The position numbers and the translations under genes are program-made. This document shows, piece by piece, positions 1 through 12,900 of a stretch of 64,000 nucleotides of DNA (positions are counted from its first letter, which is position 1; every line of letters begins with the position of its first letter). The stretch covers positions 1,493,001 to 1,557,000 of the forward strand of contig NC_134970.1 of NCBI RefSeq assembly GCF_965638725.1, written 5' to 3'. The stretch comes from Aptenodytes patagonicus (taxonomy: Eukaryota > Chordata > Aves > Sphenisciformes > Spheniscidae). The notes under the pieces were generated by a model. It was not told the DNA's origin. It did no database searches and saw only the letters and a program-made list of their open reading frames with translations.

Positions 1-3000
1 CCAGGGGCCTGATGGGATCCAGGGCATTTCTGAGACATGGAGGTCCCTGCGGTAGCTGCTGTTGACAGGGTTTAAGGGGACGAGTGAAGTGATCAAGGTT
101 GCACAAGCCATGGACACAATTCCCCTGTGCTAGTCAGGTGCAGAGGGGCTGGAGAGGATCACGGCTATTTCACATCCAAGCTGAGGGCCCCCCAGCTCAA
201 GATCAGCAGCACTAGTTTCTCACCATTCATGTACCAAGCAAATTCAATAGCTCCCGCTGGTTTTGTGGGTATTGCTCTCCAGCAAGCACTGCCAGCCCAT
301 GCTGCAGTCATGTACACACCCCACTGAAGTCAGACAGACTTCCAGCTTTTTGGGAAACTGGCACCAGCATATCTGAACAGTCTGGGGAAAACTGCTACTT
401 GTGTGGCTTGTGTTTCACTCTCAATTACTCCCTTTGCATTCATGCTGAAAACTCAGCAGTGCATTTAGCTGGTACAGGACCATGCAATTTAGCAGCCTAC
501 ACATTTGCGAGGATGCTTACAGCTAGGACACTTTGGATAATTACAGCCACCCACTGTGAGATATTCATGGCACGCTGACTCACCTGCAGTGCTGACCAGG
601 GCTCCTGCCTCCTACACCTGCCAGAAGCAGAAAGCCTCTCCTTTTCTCCACTGACTCACTGCTAAGATCGCTCTGCAAAGGGACTGGAGTTGCTCAGGAA
701 ACGCACACTAACGCACCCATGTCCAAAACACAAACTGATGCTGAGTCAGCCTGTCAGCACAGACGTAAGTGGCTGAAGCAGCAGATTGGGCTTTCACATA
801 CCAGCCTTGGGAGAGACCCATAGCAAGGAAATAACACATGAGCAGCAGGAGCTCACAGACCCATGGGCAGCAGTCAGGGACATACGGCCCCATTCCCAGG
901 CTGCAGGGTCCACCCTGTTGCACTCCTACTCACCCCAGGCAGCTGTTTGCATTAGCTGTTAACAGCCCCTTGTGCAAAGGAAACGTTATCCTACCATCAG
1001 TCTGCACCGCTCAGTGCAGTAGTTTTCTGCATACAAAAGCCTAGATAATGATTGAGCCCGGTGCCCTTTGCCTTTCACTGGCATTATCACTATTTTTACA
1101 AGAGATTGCTATAGGATTCCAAAGTCTCCTTGACCAAAGGTCAAGCTGGGTTTATACAGCCAGCCCCATCCAGGGCTCAGACAACACATTAACACTACAC
1201 ACCGCCCTGGGCGTAGGGAGTTCAGGAACGTAGGAGCTGCTGGGGCAGAGCTGACTTCAACAGCAGCAGCCTAGGCTCCTTCAGAAGAGCCCTGGAATCC
1301 CCCAGCTTTTGACAAAGTAATAAGAAAATACACATGCTTCGCTTGCAAAGTCCATCACCATGCAGATGACCAAAGATCCTCTATAACCACAAGGGAATGA
1401 GCCAGTTATTGGTGAGCCAGGAGAGAGTGAGTGGGAATTCACAGTCCTGGGATTGCACAACTGATCAGACAACTTGGTGCTGATGGAGAAGCCAAGGTCT
1501 GCTAAGGCATTAGGACAGATTTGTTAGTGGCAAAACATCAGACTAGGTGAGCCTTATAGCCTCATCTAAGACCTCTTTATTGGTCCCAAAGATACAGTAC
1601 AATGCAGAGGAAAGATCCTTAACTTCATCTGAAAGCCAGAGAGAAGACAAAGGCTAGCAGAGGCACTTCAAGAGCCGATAATGAAGTTGTCCAGAGCAAT
1701 GAGATACAAAAAACCACAAAGAAAAAAACCCAGCAGTTCTCATTTGCTATGGAATTCATTGCTGCCAGTCTCCAGAGCACACTGAGGATACCTGCTCATT
1801 TACAGGGAAACAAAGATGTCTGGGCACTGAATTAAAAGCAACATATGCATCACATATTTGGATAAGATTAGAAAGGGAATGGCAGTCGGAAGAGATCTAT
1901 GCAAAGCTGGAGGAAACAGAGTCCACATTTCATAAGTGAGTAGTAATTTTGGACATGTCATTTCAATAGGTCCTAAAAACTGGGCAAGCCTGTTTCACAC
2001 CAAAAATTTCTATTGCAGTTGCTAATGCTCAGCATCTCTCTCAAAAAACCACCCATCCTCACGTCATGAGCTGGCTTCTAAAATGGAAAGCATCTCCAGT
2101 ACGCTGCCAGTCTCCAGAGATGACTAGAAAGATTGTTTCCCTCTCCTGTGTTTGCTAGGGGTGTGACCAGCCCAGCAGACCTCCACCTGATTCAGAGCAG
2201 GCTGCTGCGCTCGGGGTGGTGTGCCAGGAACCTGCATTTCCAGTCTGTGGTACCTGAATCAGATTTATGCGTGCCGAGGATCCTGTTGAGGGGAGCTTTC
2301 ACTGCAACCACGAGGAATTGCTTTTCAGCGCTGGAACAGAGTTAGATATCCCCTGTACCCAGTGAAGGGGAGCCTGCCTGTCCTCACGTTCCCCAGCTCC
2401 CCCAGTCTCTCAGGAGCCCACGCTTCCCACCCATTAAATGAACTAGGTGCGAGGCTGCCTGTTAGAAAAAACGCACCAAAATACAACTGCTTAGCATCCT
2501 GGGGTCTCAGAGGCCAAGGATTTCTCCAAATATGAAGAGCTACTCCCAAACTCCTTGTTTTGAAGCAGAGCTAGGGAAGTTTGGTGGTTAACTGAAGGAA
2601 TTTATTCCCCCAGGATGCCAAAGCTCTGCCCGCACCTGCGGTGCCTGGGAAGCCGGGTGGGCAGGGGGATGTGGTGGCACGCAAGAGGCAGGCAGAGAAG
2701 CCCCCTCTCCTGTAATCCCTGCTGCAACTCATCTCCCTGCGCAGCACGGCACGGCCAAGGGCCAGGCAGTTCAGGGGGGAAGGAAGCTGCTCCGTGCGGG
2801 GAGAGCTGCCAGGCGCACAAACACACGAAGCCCGGCGGGCCTGGCTGCCAGGCAGGGTGTGTGTGCATCCTCCTGACTCACAGCGACGCAGGCGGCTGCT
2901 TCTCAGCCTCCCCCTGCGCAGGAGAACGGGTGGGTGGAAAGAAAGGGTTAAGGCGGGAGCTGCAGAACAGCCCAGTGCAAGTATGTATGTGGCAGCAGAA

Positions 3001-4520
3001 GTGTCTGTGCCAAATCAAATCATCATCAAACCTAACCAAAATAATGCAAATATCCAACACAGACTGGTCCTTAAAAATCGTTGCTTATTCCTACTAATCT
3101 CTTCAGTTAAACCTGTTACTCTTGGAAGAGAAGCACAGTGAGAGGGACCCTCACAAAGGCAATCGAGGGGAAAAAAACCCCAGGGCCAGCTGTGCCTCTG
3201 CAGGCAGCAGGAAAGCACCATGGCTAGGGTGACAGCCCTTAGCATTTATCCCAGGGACATTTGTGCTGTTTATTCCTCTACTACATACGCTTCCACTAGT
3301 AAAGCATTTGAAAGCTCTGGAAAGATGCAAAAGGCCAGCTGCACTCTAAAAACCTGGTGATACGGGGTGCCAGCTCCAGTCGCACACCCAAGCCTGTGCT
3401 ACTGGACAGGAGTTTCTCAGGCACCAGTCGTACGGTTACTTGACTTGGAGCCCAGGTGAGATTTTTCACCTCTTGTGATCTTTTGGAAGGGATCACAGAG
3501 GGCACAACCCCTTTGTAGAACCTGTGTAACCCCATACCTTCCTAATTATGTTCTCAAATAGATATATAAACGCCCCCCCTTGTCCTCCAGATGACACCAG
3601 CACAACCCCATTAATTCCTAATTGCACCCAGGTGACAGCAGACCAGCCCATTTTCTGCTGAAGGTGATGGCTGCTCTAAAGGATGAGGATGTACGAGGAA
3701 AAACATCCCTTGCTCTCAGAAAGGATTTCCTTTTCAAGACCAAGGGCTTTTAACTGTTTCACTGTCTTAAGTGACCTTCAGTGACCTGCGTGGATCACTT
3801 CAGATTTAGCTATCGCCATCTCCAAAATAACTCTGAGCAATCACGCGCTTCGCTGTACTCTTTAAGGGATAAGACCTTTGGAAAGGTGCATTACATGGGG
3901 GAGGAAAGCTTGCTCAGCACACGCAGCATCGGAGCATCGAAGCCAGCAACGACCATGTGTGGCTTCTGGAGGCAGCGGGGGGGTCCCAGCTGGGTTAAAG
4001 CCACCTCTGGGTCCAGCTTTGTTGGGACTTGCTGCTTCGGTCCCTGCAGCGGTAGCTCTGCAGGGAAAGGTTTCCCTCATACAGAGATTGGAAAATTAGC
4101 CTCTGCACAGACACCTGCTGCATCACCTCCTCGTTCCTCTGCTGTAAACAGGACAGTTTCACTATTGCTCTCTCCAGCAACATGCCTGATCCAGAGAGAG
4201 ATACTGCCAGTAGCGGTTAGATAAAATGCAGTGCAAGCCAGATCTATCATCTACATGCTCAGCAATTTTTTTTTTAATTGAAAATACAAGTCTGATAATG
4301 CTTACGTCTCTCACCTGAGTATCTTGCCTATGCCCAACACAAGCCTTGAACTCAGATCACCTCCTAACCCCTTGTATCCAGCATTATTATAGAGTGGTTT
4401 TGCTTTTCATTTATTTTTTCCCCTCAGGTAGAGGATGAGAGCAGCAGCCAACCCAGCTGGTTCTGGGCACCAGTTACACACACTGCCGTAACGAATCCCA
4501 GCAGCGAGCCAGATACTCAC
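1..4520. other. Left flank, probably C6orf132 intron 2; no gene recognised
   Basis: I looked on both strands for the third and later C6orf132 exons (proline-rich in the human protein) and for any other family, and found none. The short open frames here have no recognisable domains. The stretch is ordinary unique sequence with short T/A runs (for example 4265-4278). Because exon 2 at 4521 ends in a good donor, this stretch is most simply the following intron, with the rest of the gene off the left edge. Confidence 0.5.
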
Positions 4521-7500
4521 AAGGGGTAAGAAAGTCAGCAGCGGCCGGACTCTCGGACGAGGCTTAAGCGTTGCTGTGCCAGAGTCGGTCATTGTCCCAA
4601 AGCGATTGTCACCATAGTACACTTCAATCACATCACCTGAGGGGAAGAGAAGACTGTTAGCAGCAGCACTGTGTTCGAGGCAACAGGAACAACAACATTG
4701 GACACCACCTAATTTTAAAAAGCGCTGTGAAGAATTCGCTGTATCAGCTCCCAGGAATGGGCAAAACCCATCGGATTCTGATGAGTATCTGGGTGTTTTG
4801 GAGCCGAGTTGAAGATGGGAGGAGAAAGGTCCCAGGTGAGCGGAACCCCCGGGCAGGCACTGGCAACCCTGGCGCACACCCGCAAGGTGCAGAGACCCCT
4901 CCCAGAACTCCAGATGCTGGAGTTTAAAGAGCACAGATGTCAAGTCTATTCTGAAAGGCTTATTTCTAATAGCAGCTAACTGAAATTTACCTCAGGAGGG
5001 TCAAAAGTTAGCACAAGCACTCAATTCCCTCCCCACCCAGATTATGTTTAGGGAAGGAAAATGCTTCAGGAGGAACTGGGCAGCTCTTTATAGTGCCGCG
5101 AGGCTCCGACCCCCAGGAGAGCAGGAGGTGGGTCCAGGGCCCTTAGAGGTGACACAAACCAGCTCGTACGCACAGACAGGATCTGATCTTGGCCGATCCG
5201 TCAGCGGCTGGAATTGAGGGGGGAGGCAGCAGCAGAGTCTAACCACCAGCCACACCAACTGGAGAGAGAGAGCTCCTGCCCTTCCTCACCTGCTGACCGC
5301 TCTGTGGGCAGAGCAGTTGCATCAAAGCACAGAGTTAATTACAGGTTCTTCACTCAGCCCTATCACAACAACAGGTCCCTGTCACTTACGCAGCAGAGAG
5401 GGACAGCGGAGGTGTCCCTGACCCCTGGCTGCCTGCTGGCAGTGGCACCATCCCTCGGGACTCCCTCTGGCTTGTGCCAGGCAGGACCGGGGTGAGTGGA
5501 GGGGAACGCTGCGCTGCACCACTCGGACACAGCGATGGAAATGGGGCACGCAGGGGCTTCCCAAGGAGGTTTTTTTCCCCCTCCGTGTTTCGCTGCCAGC
5601 GGCTGAGGGCAGTGGGAGGGAGGCAGCACAGCTGCTCTCCCTGCTGTGGACGGACGCCACCAGTGCCCACAGCATTCTTCTGCATGCTGCTGGAGCAATT
5701 TGTTTCTGACCCCTGATGCAACTGGCACTGGAGGACAAATTGTGCTTGCCACAACGCTTTCACACTTCAGCCTGCCTTACAGAGAAATGCTCTGAACGTC
5801 TTCCCGCAAAGTACCACTCTGAATGGAGACGCTATGGCAGAAAGGCACAGAGCCCTGGTGTTACAAGCAGGAGAAGCCATCAGGTACTCCTGGTTCCCAG
5901 CCCCGTGCTTTTACCTTGAACCACACCTTTTGGGCTGGTTTATTTCTGACAGTGAATAAAGCTCATAAAATTAGTTTCATTACGTTCTTTGTGTCTGATT
6001 AACAGCATGAATTAACAAGCAGGAGCACTGAAGCATGTAAACCCCACCTTAGCTGGAAGGAGATACACAAATAATTCGTAGCCAAGGAGACCAACATTAA
6101 AGAAAATACGAGGGTTTGAGGAAGGAGGGGGAAAGTGAGAAAAATGGCTGTGATCAGAGAGAAAACTCTGCAGGAGTGTTCCCATCTAACAGATTTTGAT
6201 AGTGGTTTCAGTGAGAAGGAAGAAGCAAACAGCCTCCCCCTCTGCACCAAAACACAAACACCAAGAAGTAAATAGCTTTTTTTCCCCCCCCAAAAAAAGT
6301 TTGGAAGCAGTCCTCACATCTGACCCCATGCTAAAGTGTGAAGCACAGAAACAGTTTCTGTCAAGTATCGTACCGCAATTAAAGGCCAAGGAGCAGAAAG
6401 GTGAAGGTTGTGTAAGCCCTGCACACAGGCAAAGGGGCTGGGCTGCATTTCTAAGCCTCCAAAACGTGAGTGCAGCGCTTGCTGAAGCAGGACTGCCTGC
6501 CTGAGGAGCCTGCTGCACCCCAGAGTCCCTGAGACCGGGCAAGCAACCGGCCGCTGCCACGGCCCCAGCCAGTGTCCCCGCTCCCTCTTGTGTCTCTGCT
6601 CCCGCACGGCCCCTCGCTGGCCCGAGGCAGAGCCTGTGCCCTCCATACGCTGCTGGACCCGGCTCGTGCAGGTGGAACCAATGACCAGGGTCCCCAGCCC
6701 ATCATAGACTGCCATGGCATGTAGTTGTGGTTGTCACGAAGTCTCCGCCCTCCTTGGACAGGCAGATATCAGGCAAGACACTCCCAAGGAAACAGAGCTT
6801 TACACTGAGTTTAGTGGGGAAAAAAAAAAAAAAGAGGAGGGCAAATGCTTGTGTGTGCATTCCCACAGACGAAAAGCACTTGCATGAACACCTGGAATGA
6901 AGAACCTGACCACGCCAGGGGCTGGGCATGAGCTACCACAGCCTCTGCCTAAGTTATGGGTTTGGAGGCAGATGAATTCCGCATAACCTTGAGACATGCC
7001 ACTGAGTCCAGCAAGCCTCTAAGCTTTTCCTTTCTCCCACCCACTACACCACAAGTTACCCTGGAATACACCCAGGAGTATCCATCATCCTATCACTGTC
7101 CTTATGGTCAGTCACGACTTCCTTTCCCTTATCCCAAACTTCTGCCACTACAAGGGATTCTTTACTAAAACAACATTTTCTTCAGCTTTCAAAATACTAA
7201 TCAGCCTGCACTTCAGTTAGTGTGGCCTTACCAACAGTTTAACACTTCCCTGCCTGTGAGGGGCCCAAGCACAAAGGAGGAGCTGCTGGAGTCCCAAGGA
7301 TGGCAGAGATGCCAGCAAATTATTATTATTTTTGCATAACGCCTTGGGTGACCCCACACTCAGCGAGTAAGCAGCAACAATTAAGGCCAATGCAACATGA
7401 GAGTTCGGATTCAAACAGCTTTGTGGAACAGCGATAGAGTAGTTCAGAGACTTGAAATGACAACAGTTTTACATAAGACACTAGGTAAACTCAGTGAGAA

Positions 7501-9503
7501 ACTGGATTAAAGATCACAAGGTCTTTGATCCTAGATTACTAAGCATCGCTAACCTGCATGCATTTAATTAAAGTAAAATGAAGTGCTTGTAGTTGTGTTT
7601 TCTTTGCTCGATAAACAGGACTTGCCTGCTAAGAGCCTGTCACCAGTCAGACCTGTGCTCTGCCAGCTTCGTTTCCTGGAAGGAGGGATCAGGAAACATG
7701 CCTTCAGAAGCGGCTGGCCCCGACTACACTTTGGCCACTTTTTGGCATTCAACCTCTTCTGGAGACATTTATGTCCTCTCAGTCATGGGAAATAAAATAA
7801 GCAATCTGCAACACAGGTAATGGAACTTCTTCCTACTTCGGGGTTGCATCACCTGCAGTAGGTGTAGCAGGTTTGACACTGGGGTATCCACAGCTCACAG
7901 CGAGGAGGTGGCATCAGTCACTGTGTTCAGGAATCTCTGAGTCAGTGACATGCAAACCTACACCCATTCCGCATTGCTTAACTTGTGTTTACTTTTATGA
8001 AAAACTAAGGTGGGGATTAGCAGAAGCAGTGGACTCCTTTTGGCAGCAGCCATGGCATGAAGCTACGCAGCAAATATTCAAGAGACGGGGCCAGGGATGG
8101 GGCTTCATTGGGTAAGACCGTGGCACTGTGGAAGTCAGCATACGGTAAAGTCTGTCCCTTGGACTGCTTAGCTGTAAGCATGCCGTTCCTCACGACGAGC
8201 CCACACCTCAGCACACGTTACTCCAAACATGGTCACTCAGCTCCCGTGTGTCACGCTACCCCACACAAATTAAATTAATGATATAAATGCCAAGAGGATG
8301 CTAAAGAGTGATTCAACAGCCTTTATTTATGCTCAGATTTCAAGGACTCCTGGCTTTTACTTTGCAAGCTGATCCATGCAGCAGCTCCCCACACCTGAAA
8401 GGAATGCCTTTGTACTGCAATTGCAGCCACGGAAATCAGGCTTGTAATAAGCAGAGACAGTGACTTTTTTTTTTTCTTTAAATCCAAACCACATCAGAGG
8501 GAGGCTTGAATCCTCCCCGGATTTATGACAGTTAGAAATCAGCAATTTTCCTTTTGTGTTTGAGAGTTGCATGAAACTCTCCGTCACATTTTCATTTTAT
8601 CTTAGTTTCACCAGCTTGGCCTCCAGGGTGTAACCACCTTGCAATAGCTTTAATGGACACTGCTTCACACCGCACAGCTCAGCAAGCAGCGCTTCCATTT
8701 TTAAGCTTGGAAGTGTTTATTGGAATCTTACAGCCACCAAACTTCGTCCACAAACTGCTATCTTTTATCTACCTGGCTCCATTACTATTAATTTAGCTCC
8801 CTCCTACATAAGCCTGCAGGGCACAGTATTGCAATTAAAACCACAAAGAAATACAAATAAATCCTGAGGAATACGCAACGCTCGACTCCCCCTTTGCACA
8901 CAGTCCTTCAAGAAACAGGTTTACCAGTAAATAACTAAAACCTGGGAAGGAGCAGATCAAACATGGCGTGGGAAAGAGCTACTGGAAGCAATAAAACAGA
9001 TTCTCAATTATTCATCAGCCGGCTTTAGTCAAGTTTAACTTCCCGGAGCGGATTACGGCCCCGCGAGAGCAGCCTTCACGCCTTCCTCAGCGGCTCGGGG
9101 GCTTTGCTCCAGCTGCGAGCCCGCAGGAACACAGGTTTAAACTCGCACTTTTGTAACCCAGCCCAAGCAAACGCCTCCCGGAGTTGCCCAACCGGGCGGT
9201 CGATGAGCCACCGCCGCTCCCCGGCCCCGTCCGACCCCTTCGCCCGCCGGGACCGGCCCGTTCCCGGACCCCCATCACGCGTGGCCGCGCACAGAGCTCC
9301 CACCGGCCGCTTCGGGGCGAGCCCCGGGGCAAACCGGAGGAGGAGGGGAGATACCGACCGGTGCCACCCGCGCTGTCCGAGGTCACCTCCTGCGCGAAGA
9401 TCCAGGGCGGGTTGGTAGCGAAGAGGGAAGCGGCGGCGGGGCTGGCGTGGCGCTTCCCGAAGAGGCGGCTGAAGGTGCCCTGCACGGAGTGATGCTTCTT
9501 CAT
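4521..9503 (-). CDS. C6orf132: C6orf132 homologue, two 5' coding exons (partial)
   Basis: C6orf132 is an uncharacterised, proline-rich vertebrate protein. Exon 1 runs from the ATG at 9503 to about 9368 and opens MKKHHSVQGTFSRLFGK, then NPPWIFAQE; this closely matches my memory of the human N terminus. Exon 2 is 4636-4521, after a CTCAG acceptor and before a GTGAGT donor. It encodes YYGDNRFGTMTDSGTATLK and RPRVRPLLTFLPL, the most conserved block of the family. Exon 2 needs one base carried over from exon 1. Two weak donors fit: after 9368 (G|GTGGCA, about the human length) or after 9359 (G|GTCGGT, three residues longer). The intron of about 4.7 kb (4637-9367) holds nothing else that I recognise. 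The later exons, including the large proline-rich one, were not found and are probably off the left edge. The human gene also lies next to GUCA1A, so the position supports the call. Confidence 0.87.
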
Positions 9504-9900
9504 CCTGGCGGAGCCTGGCGCTGCCCGCCGCCCTCCTAGCCGGGCATCCCCGCCGCGGCAGGCGGGCGCGGGGCCGGGGCCGCTGCCACAGCGGCTGCGG
9601 GGCGGGGGCGGGCCGGGCCGGGCCCACCTGGCCCCACCTTCGGCCCCACCTTCGGCCCCTCCTTCTCCCAGGTGCCTCCCGCCAGCCCCGGGGCCGCGCA
9701 GCTCCTCCTGCCCGGCGGAGGAAACCCCCGCGGGCCTCCGCAGGCAGGGCCGGCGCCGGGGGGGGGGGGGGTGTCCCCGGAGCTGCGCTCACGTCCCAGC
9801 CCGAGGGGCTTTCGCAGCCGCCAAGGGGCTGGGGGTCCCCCTGCCGCTGGCAGGAGCGGGGCTGGTCGTCAGCCCCTTCCTGCTGCCGGGGGAGCGTGGA
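9040..9900. promoter_or_regulatory. CpG island at the C6orf132 5' end
   Basis: This GC-rich, CpG-dense stretch covers the first coding exon and the sequence just upstream, with GGGGCGGGGC-type GC boxes near 9598-9620. It is the likely promoter of the minus-strand gene. It ends beside a run of 14 G at 9758-9771, which may be length-variable or misassembled. The long open frames across it on both strands are what stop-poor GC-rich DNA gives by chance. Confidence 0.75.
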
Positions 9901-9953
9901 TAAGACGAGGTAACCTCGAGGGTCAGCGGGGCCCGCAGTCTAAATGTAGCTGA

Positions 9954-12900
9954 ACGTCTGATTCCTCTTTAAAAATCCCCACGCAACGCAAACTATCAAT
10001 CTTTTCGAGTTGGTCATACACCGAACATTTAGGTTTGAGAGTTTTGATCTTTCTCTCACTGTCTCCTGTGTTCATCTGTTTACTCGCCCGCCGCTGCAGC
10101 CCCGACCCGAGGGCTGGGCTCCCCTGCCCCAAGACTTTCTGCGTACCCTCTTGCGCAGTGCGTTGGGAGCTGACGTCCCTGTCTGAGATCTGCAGGTGTC
10201 CTTGCAATACAAGAAAATGTCAGCCAGAGTCAGGGGAAGCCGAACTGTTATCCTTTCCCTCTGCTGTGTGTATGCTAGGAGCAAATTAGCACCGAGTTTT
10301 TAGGAGGTGTCTTACTAAGCGGTAGAGCCCCCCCCCCCCCCGCATATGAGCCCCTGTGCAGATCCCTGCTGGCTTCGGTGGGACTCTGCGCTGCCAGAAA
10401 CATCTCCCTGCCCAATGCGACCTGCGTGTTATTAGGGTTTGGGATTTTTTTGATGCAAAAGCTTAAAGACAGTGGGACTTGACACCAAATCATATCTTGT
10501 TTCAGGTACAAAAGCAAGTGTCTAGCATTGCCAACAATTTTCTGTGTCATACAAGTAAAAATTGAGAGTTAATGAGTAACACCAGTTAATAAATGCTGGG
10601 ATTTATGGGGAACTTTAAACCCAAAATTGCTGTCAAAACATTAACTCTGAAACACAGCTTCAGGGTAAGGTCATCCTGTCTTATATCTATTTCTATTTCC
10701 ACCACATTTTGAGAGTCGAAATGATACAGATTTCTTTTTTCAGTGATAAATATCACTTATTTAATCACTTTGAAATTATGCTTTTCACAACCTTTTCTTG
10801 CTGCAAAGTACAAATTAGGGCAACACATTAAATCACCCGGGAACAAAGAAAAATGAGTACTGTTATGATATTTCAAAAGAAAAATCTAATCATGGCATAA
10901 ATTGTCAGGCAGCACTTAAATAAAGTGAACTAACATGAATGGCAAACGGGGGGAAAGAAAAGGAGAGTTGAAATGTCATACCACGTGGATTCAATACTGT
11001 GGTTGTAATATGGGGGTTATAGTTATGTAAGACAGTTTTCAGAGAATTTAGCCTGGTCTGCAGACGTGCAACTCCATCCAGCTGGTCGGACGCCTTTTCC
11101 CGGCCGGGCGTGGAGAGGCTCCGTGAGCAGCCTGCGCCCAGCTCCCACTGCCGCTCCTGAGATCCGCTCTAGGAGCAGCGTGCACAGGGCCTGCAATTAG
11201 TGGGACTCGCACCCTTTCTGACAGTTATCTTAACTGCTGTTTGTGTGAGACAGGGAAAGGAAACAATCCTGCAAATCCTGCAAACATTTGCACGAGCGTG
11301 ACTCCTGCACACCCTGAGCTTGGTGCACAGGGAACACACCGCAGGGACATGCAGTCGTATTTCAGCCAAGGTAGTAGTAAAAGGGATAGTCCTGCCTGCA
11401 GATAAGAGCGGTTATAGGATGGAAACTGTGAAACAACATTCCTCCTGAGAGAGCGGTGCTGGAGCCAGCTCTATGCAGGAACCCACCCAGCTGAGCCCCA
11501 GACATTTAAAGAAAATTCACTGGCACCTCTCGAAAGCAGAAACCAGATGAAATGAAGGACCCACTCACTACTGGAAAGACAAAGGACGCATATCTTTGCA
11601 AGATAGGCAAGGCATACGTGCTCGCTGATACAAATTGAACAGGATATACAGAGAGACAGTCAAGGAAAAGGGGAAGGAGAAGAGGAACTATTTTAAGAAG
11701 AGAAGCCAATAAATCCCATGGAATGAGAAAGCCTGGGCTCCTGCACGAAGGCGTCCCACAAAATGTCGTTAAACCAAAGAGACTTCAAAGGGGCTGCACG
11801 GCTGCTTGCGATGCTCTGCGGGAACAGGAAAGTGTGATTCAGCTCCCTGACTTGCTCCCCCGGGGCAGGGGCAGGGGGGACTCCAGAGCAGCACCCGTGA
11901 GATTCGGGGGCAATGAGCCGTACCTGTGCCACCCCACCAACAATGGTTTTGCCTCACCCTAGATGGTGAGCGTAGGAAAACATATTCCTCACAACATGAA
12001 GGGATGTGTGTTTTGAGGTGAATTTATTATCCCAGGGAACACAAGCTGCTAAACAATTCTGCAAGAGCTCATGTGCACACTCCCGTTCATTTGTTCCAGA
12101 TGAAAAATATTCCTTCTTTACCTTCCACCTCCCAGTAAAGCATGGACCTCCCCCGAGAAGACCAGAAAAAGCTCAGGACTAGCAAGAAGAGCGTGCGAGG
12201 TGTGGTGCTGGGCGGGCTGACTTCTGCAAAGTGAAAACTCAAAAGATGCAGAAAAGATGCTCAGTTTGGTGGCATGGCTGTATTTTCAAGGGAGGACGAC
12301 TGCCACTCGCCATGATCTCCTGAGCAATAGAGGCCACACAGCTAAAGGGACAGGTGGGCTGGGCCGGGCGCAAAGCACGGGAAAGCACTTGGAAGACCGC
12401 CAATGCAGATTTTATGGCATAGAAATAGCCATGTGAGCACTGCTCTGATGTAATACACCGCAGTGTGAGGCTGCCTTTGATCCTAATATGGGTAAACACC
12501 CCAGAACAATCTGCCTTTGCATCAGCGTGAGGAGCTGCACCCTGCAGATGCAGATCTCTCCCTGCCGCTCTCACAGGTGTGTGAAGTGCTTGTGCAGCGC
12601 AGCGCCCCAGCTGGACCCGAAGGAGGGAGGGAGGGAGGGAGGGATGGGAGAAGAAATCCTCGTGCATGGCTGCACAACAGCAAACTGCACCTGTGGAAAG
12701 AGAAACAGCTCGTGTCTATAGCGGGGAGCAGGTCCACGCTGTCGAGGCCACATTTCGGTGGGGGTGGCAGGGCCAGTAGAGCAGCCCGGAGTGCTCTGGC
12801 TGGACGGGCAGCAGCAGTGGTTCCCATCAGGTGCGACTCTTCCCCTGTCCCAGCGGGCCAGGAGAAACAGCACCCTCCTAATTTCCATGGCTGAGCCCCT

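Noticed and set aside
9076-9792. 238-codon minus-strand frame at the C6orf132 promoter
   Set aside because: It is a different frame over the real C6orf132 first exon and its CpG island, with Arg/Pro/Ala-rich low-complexity translation.
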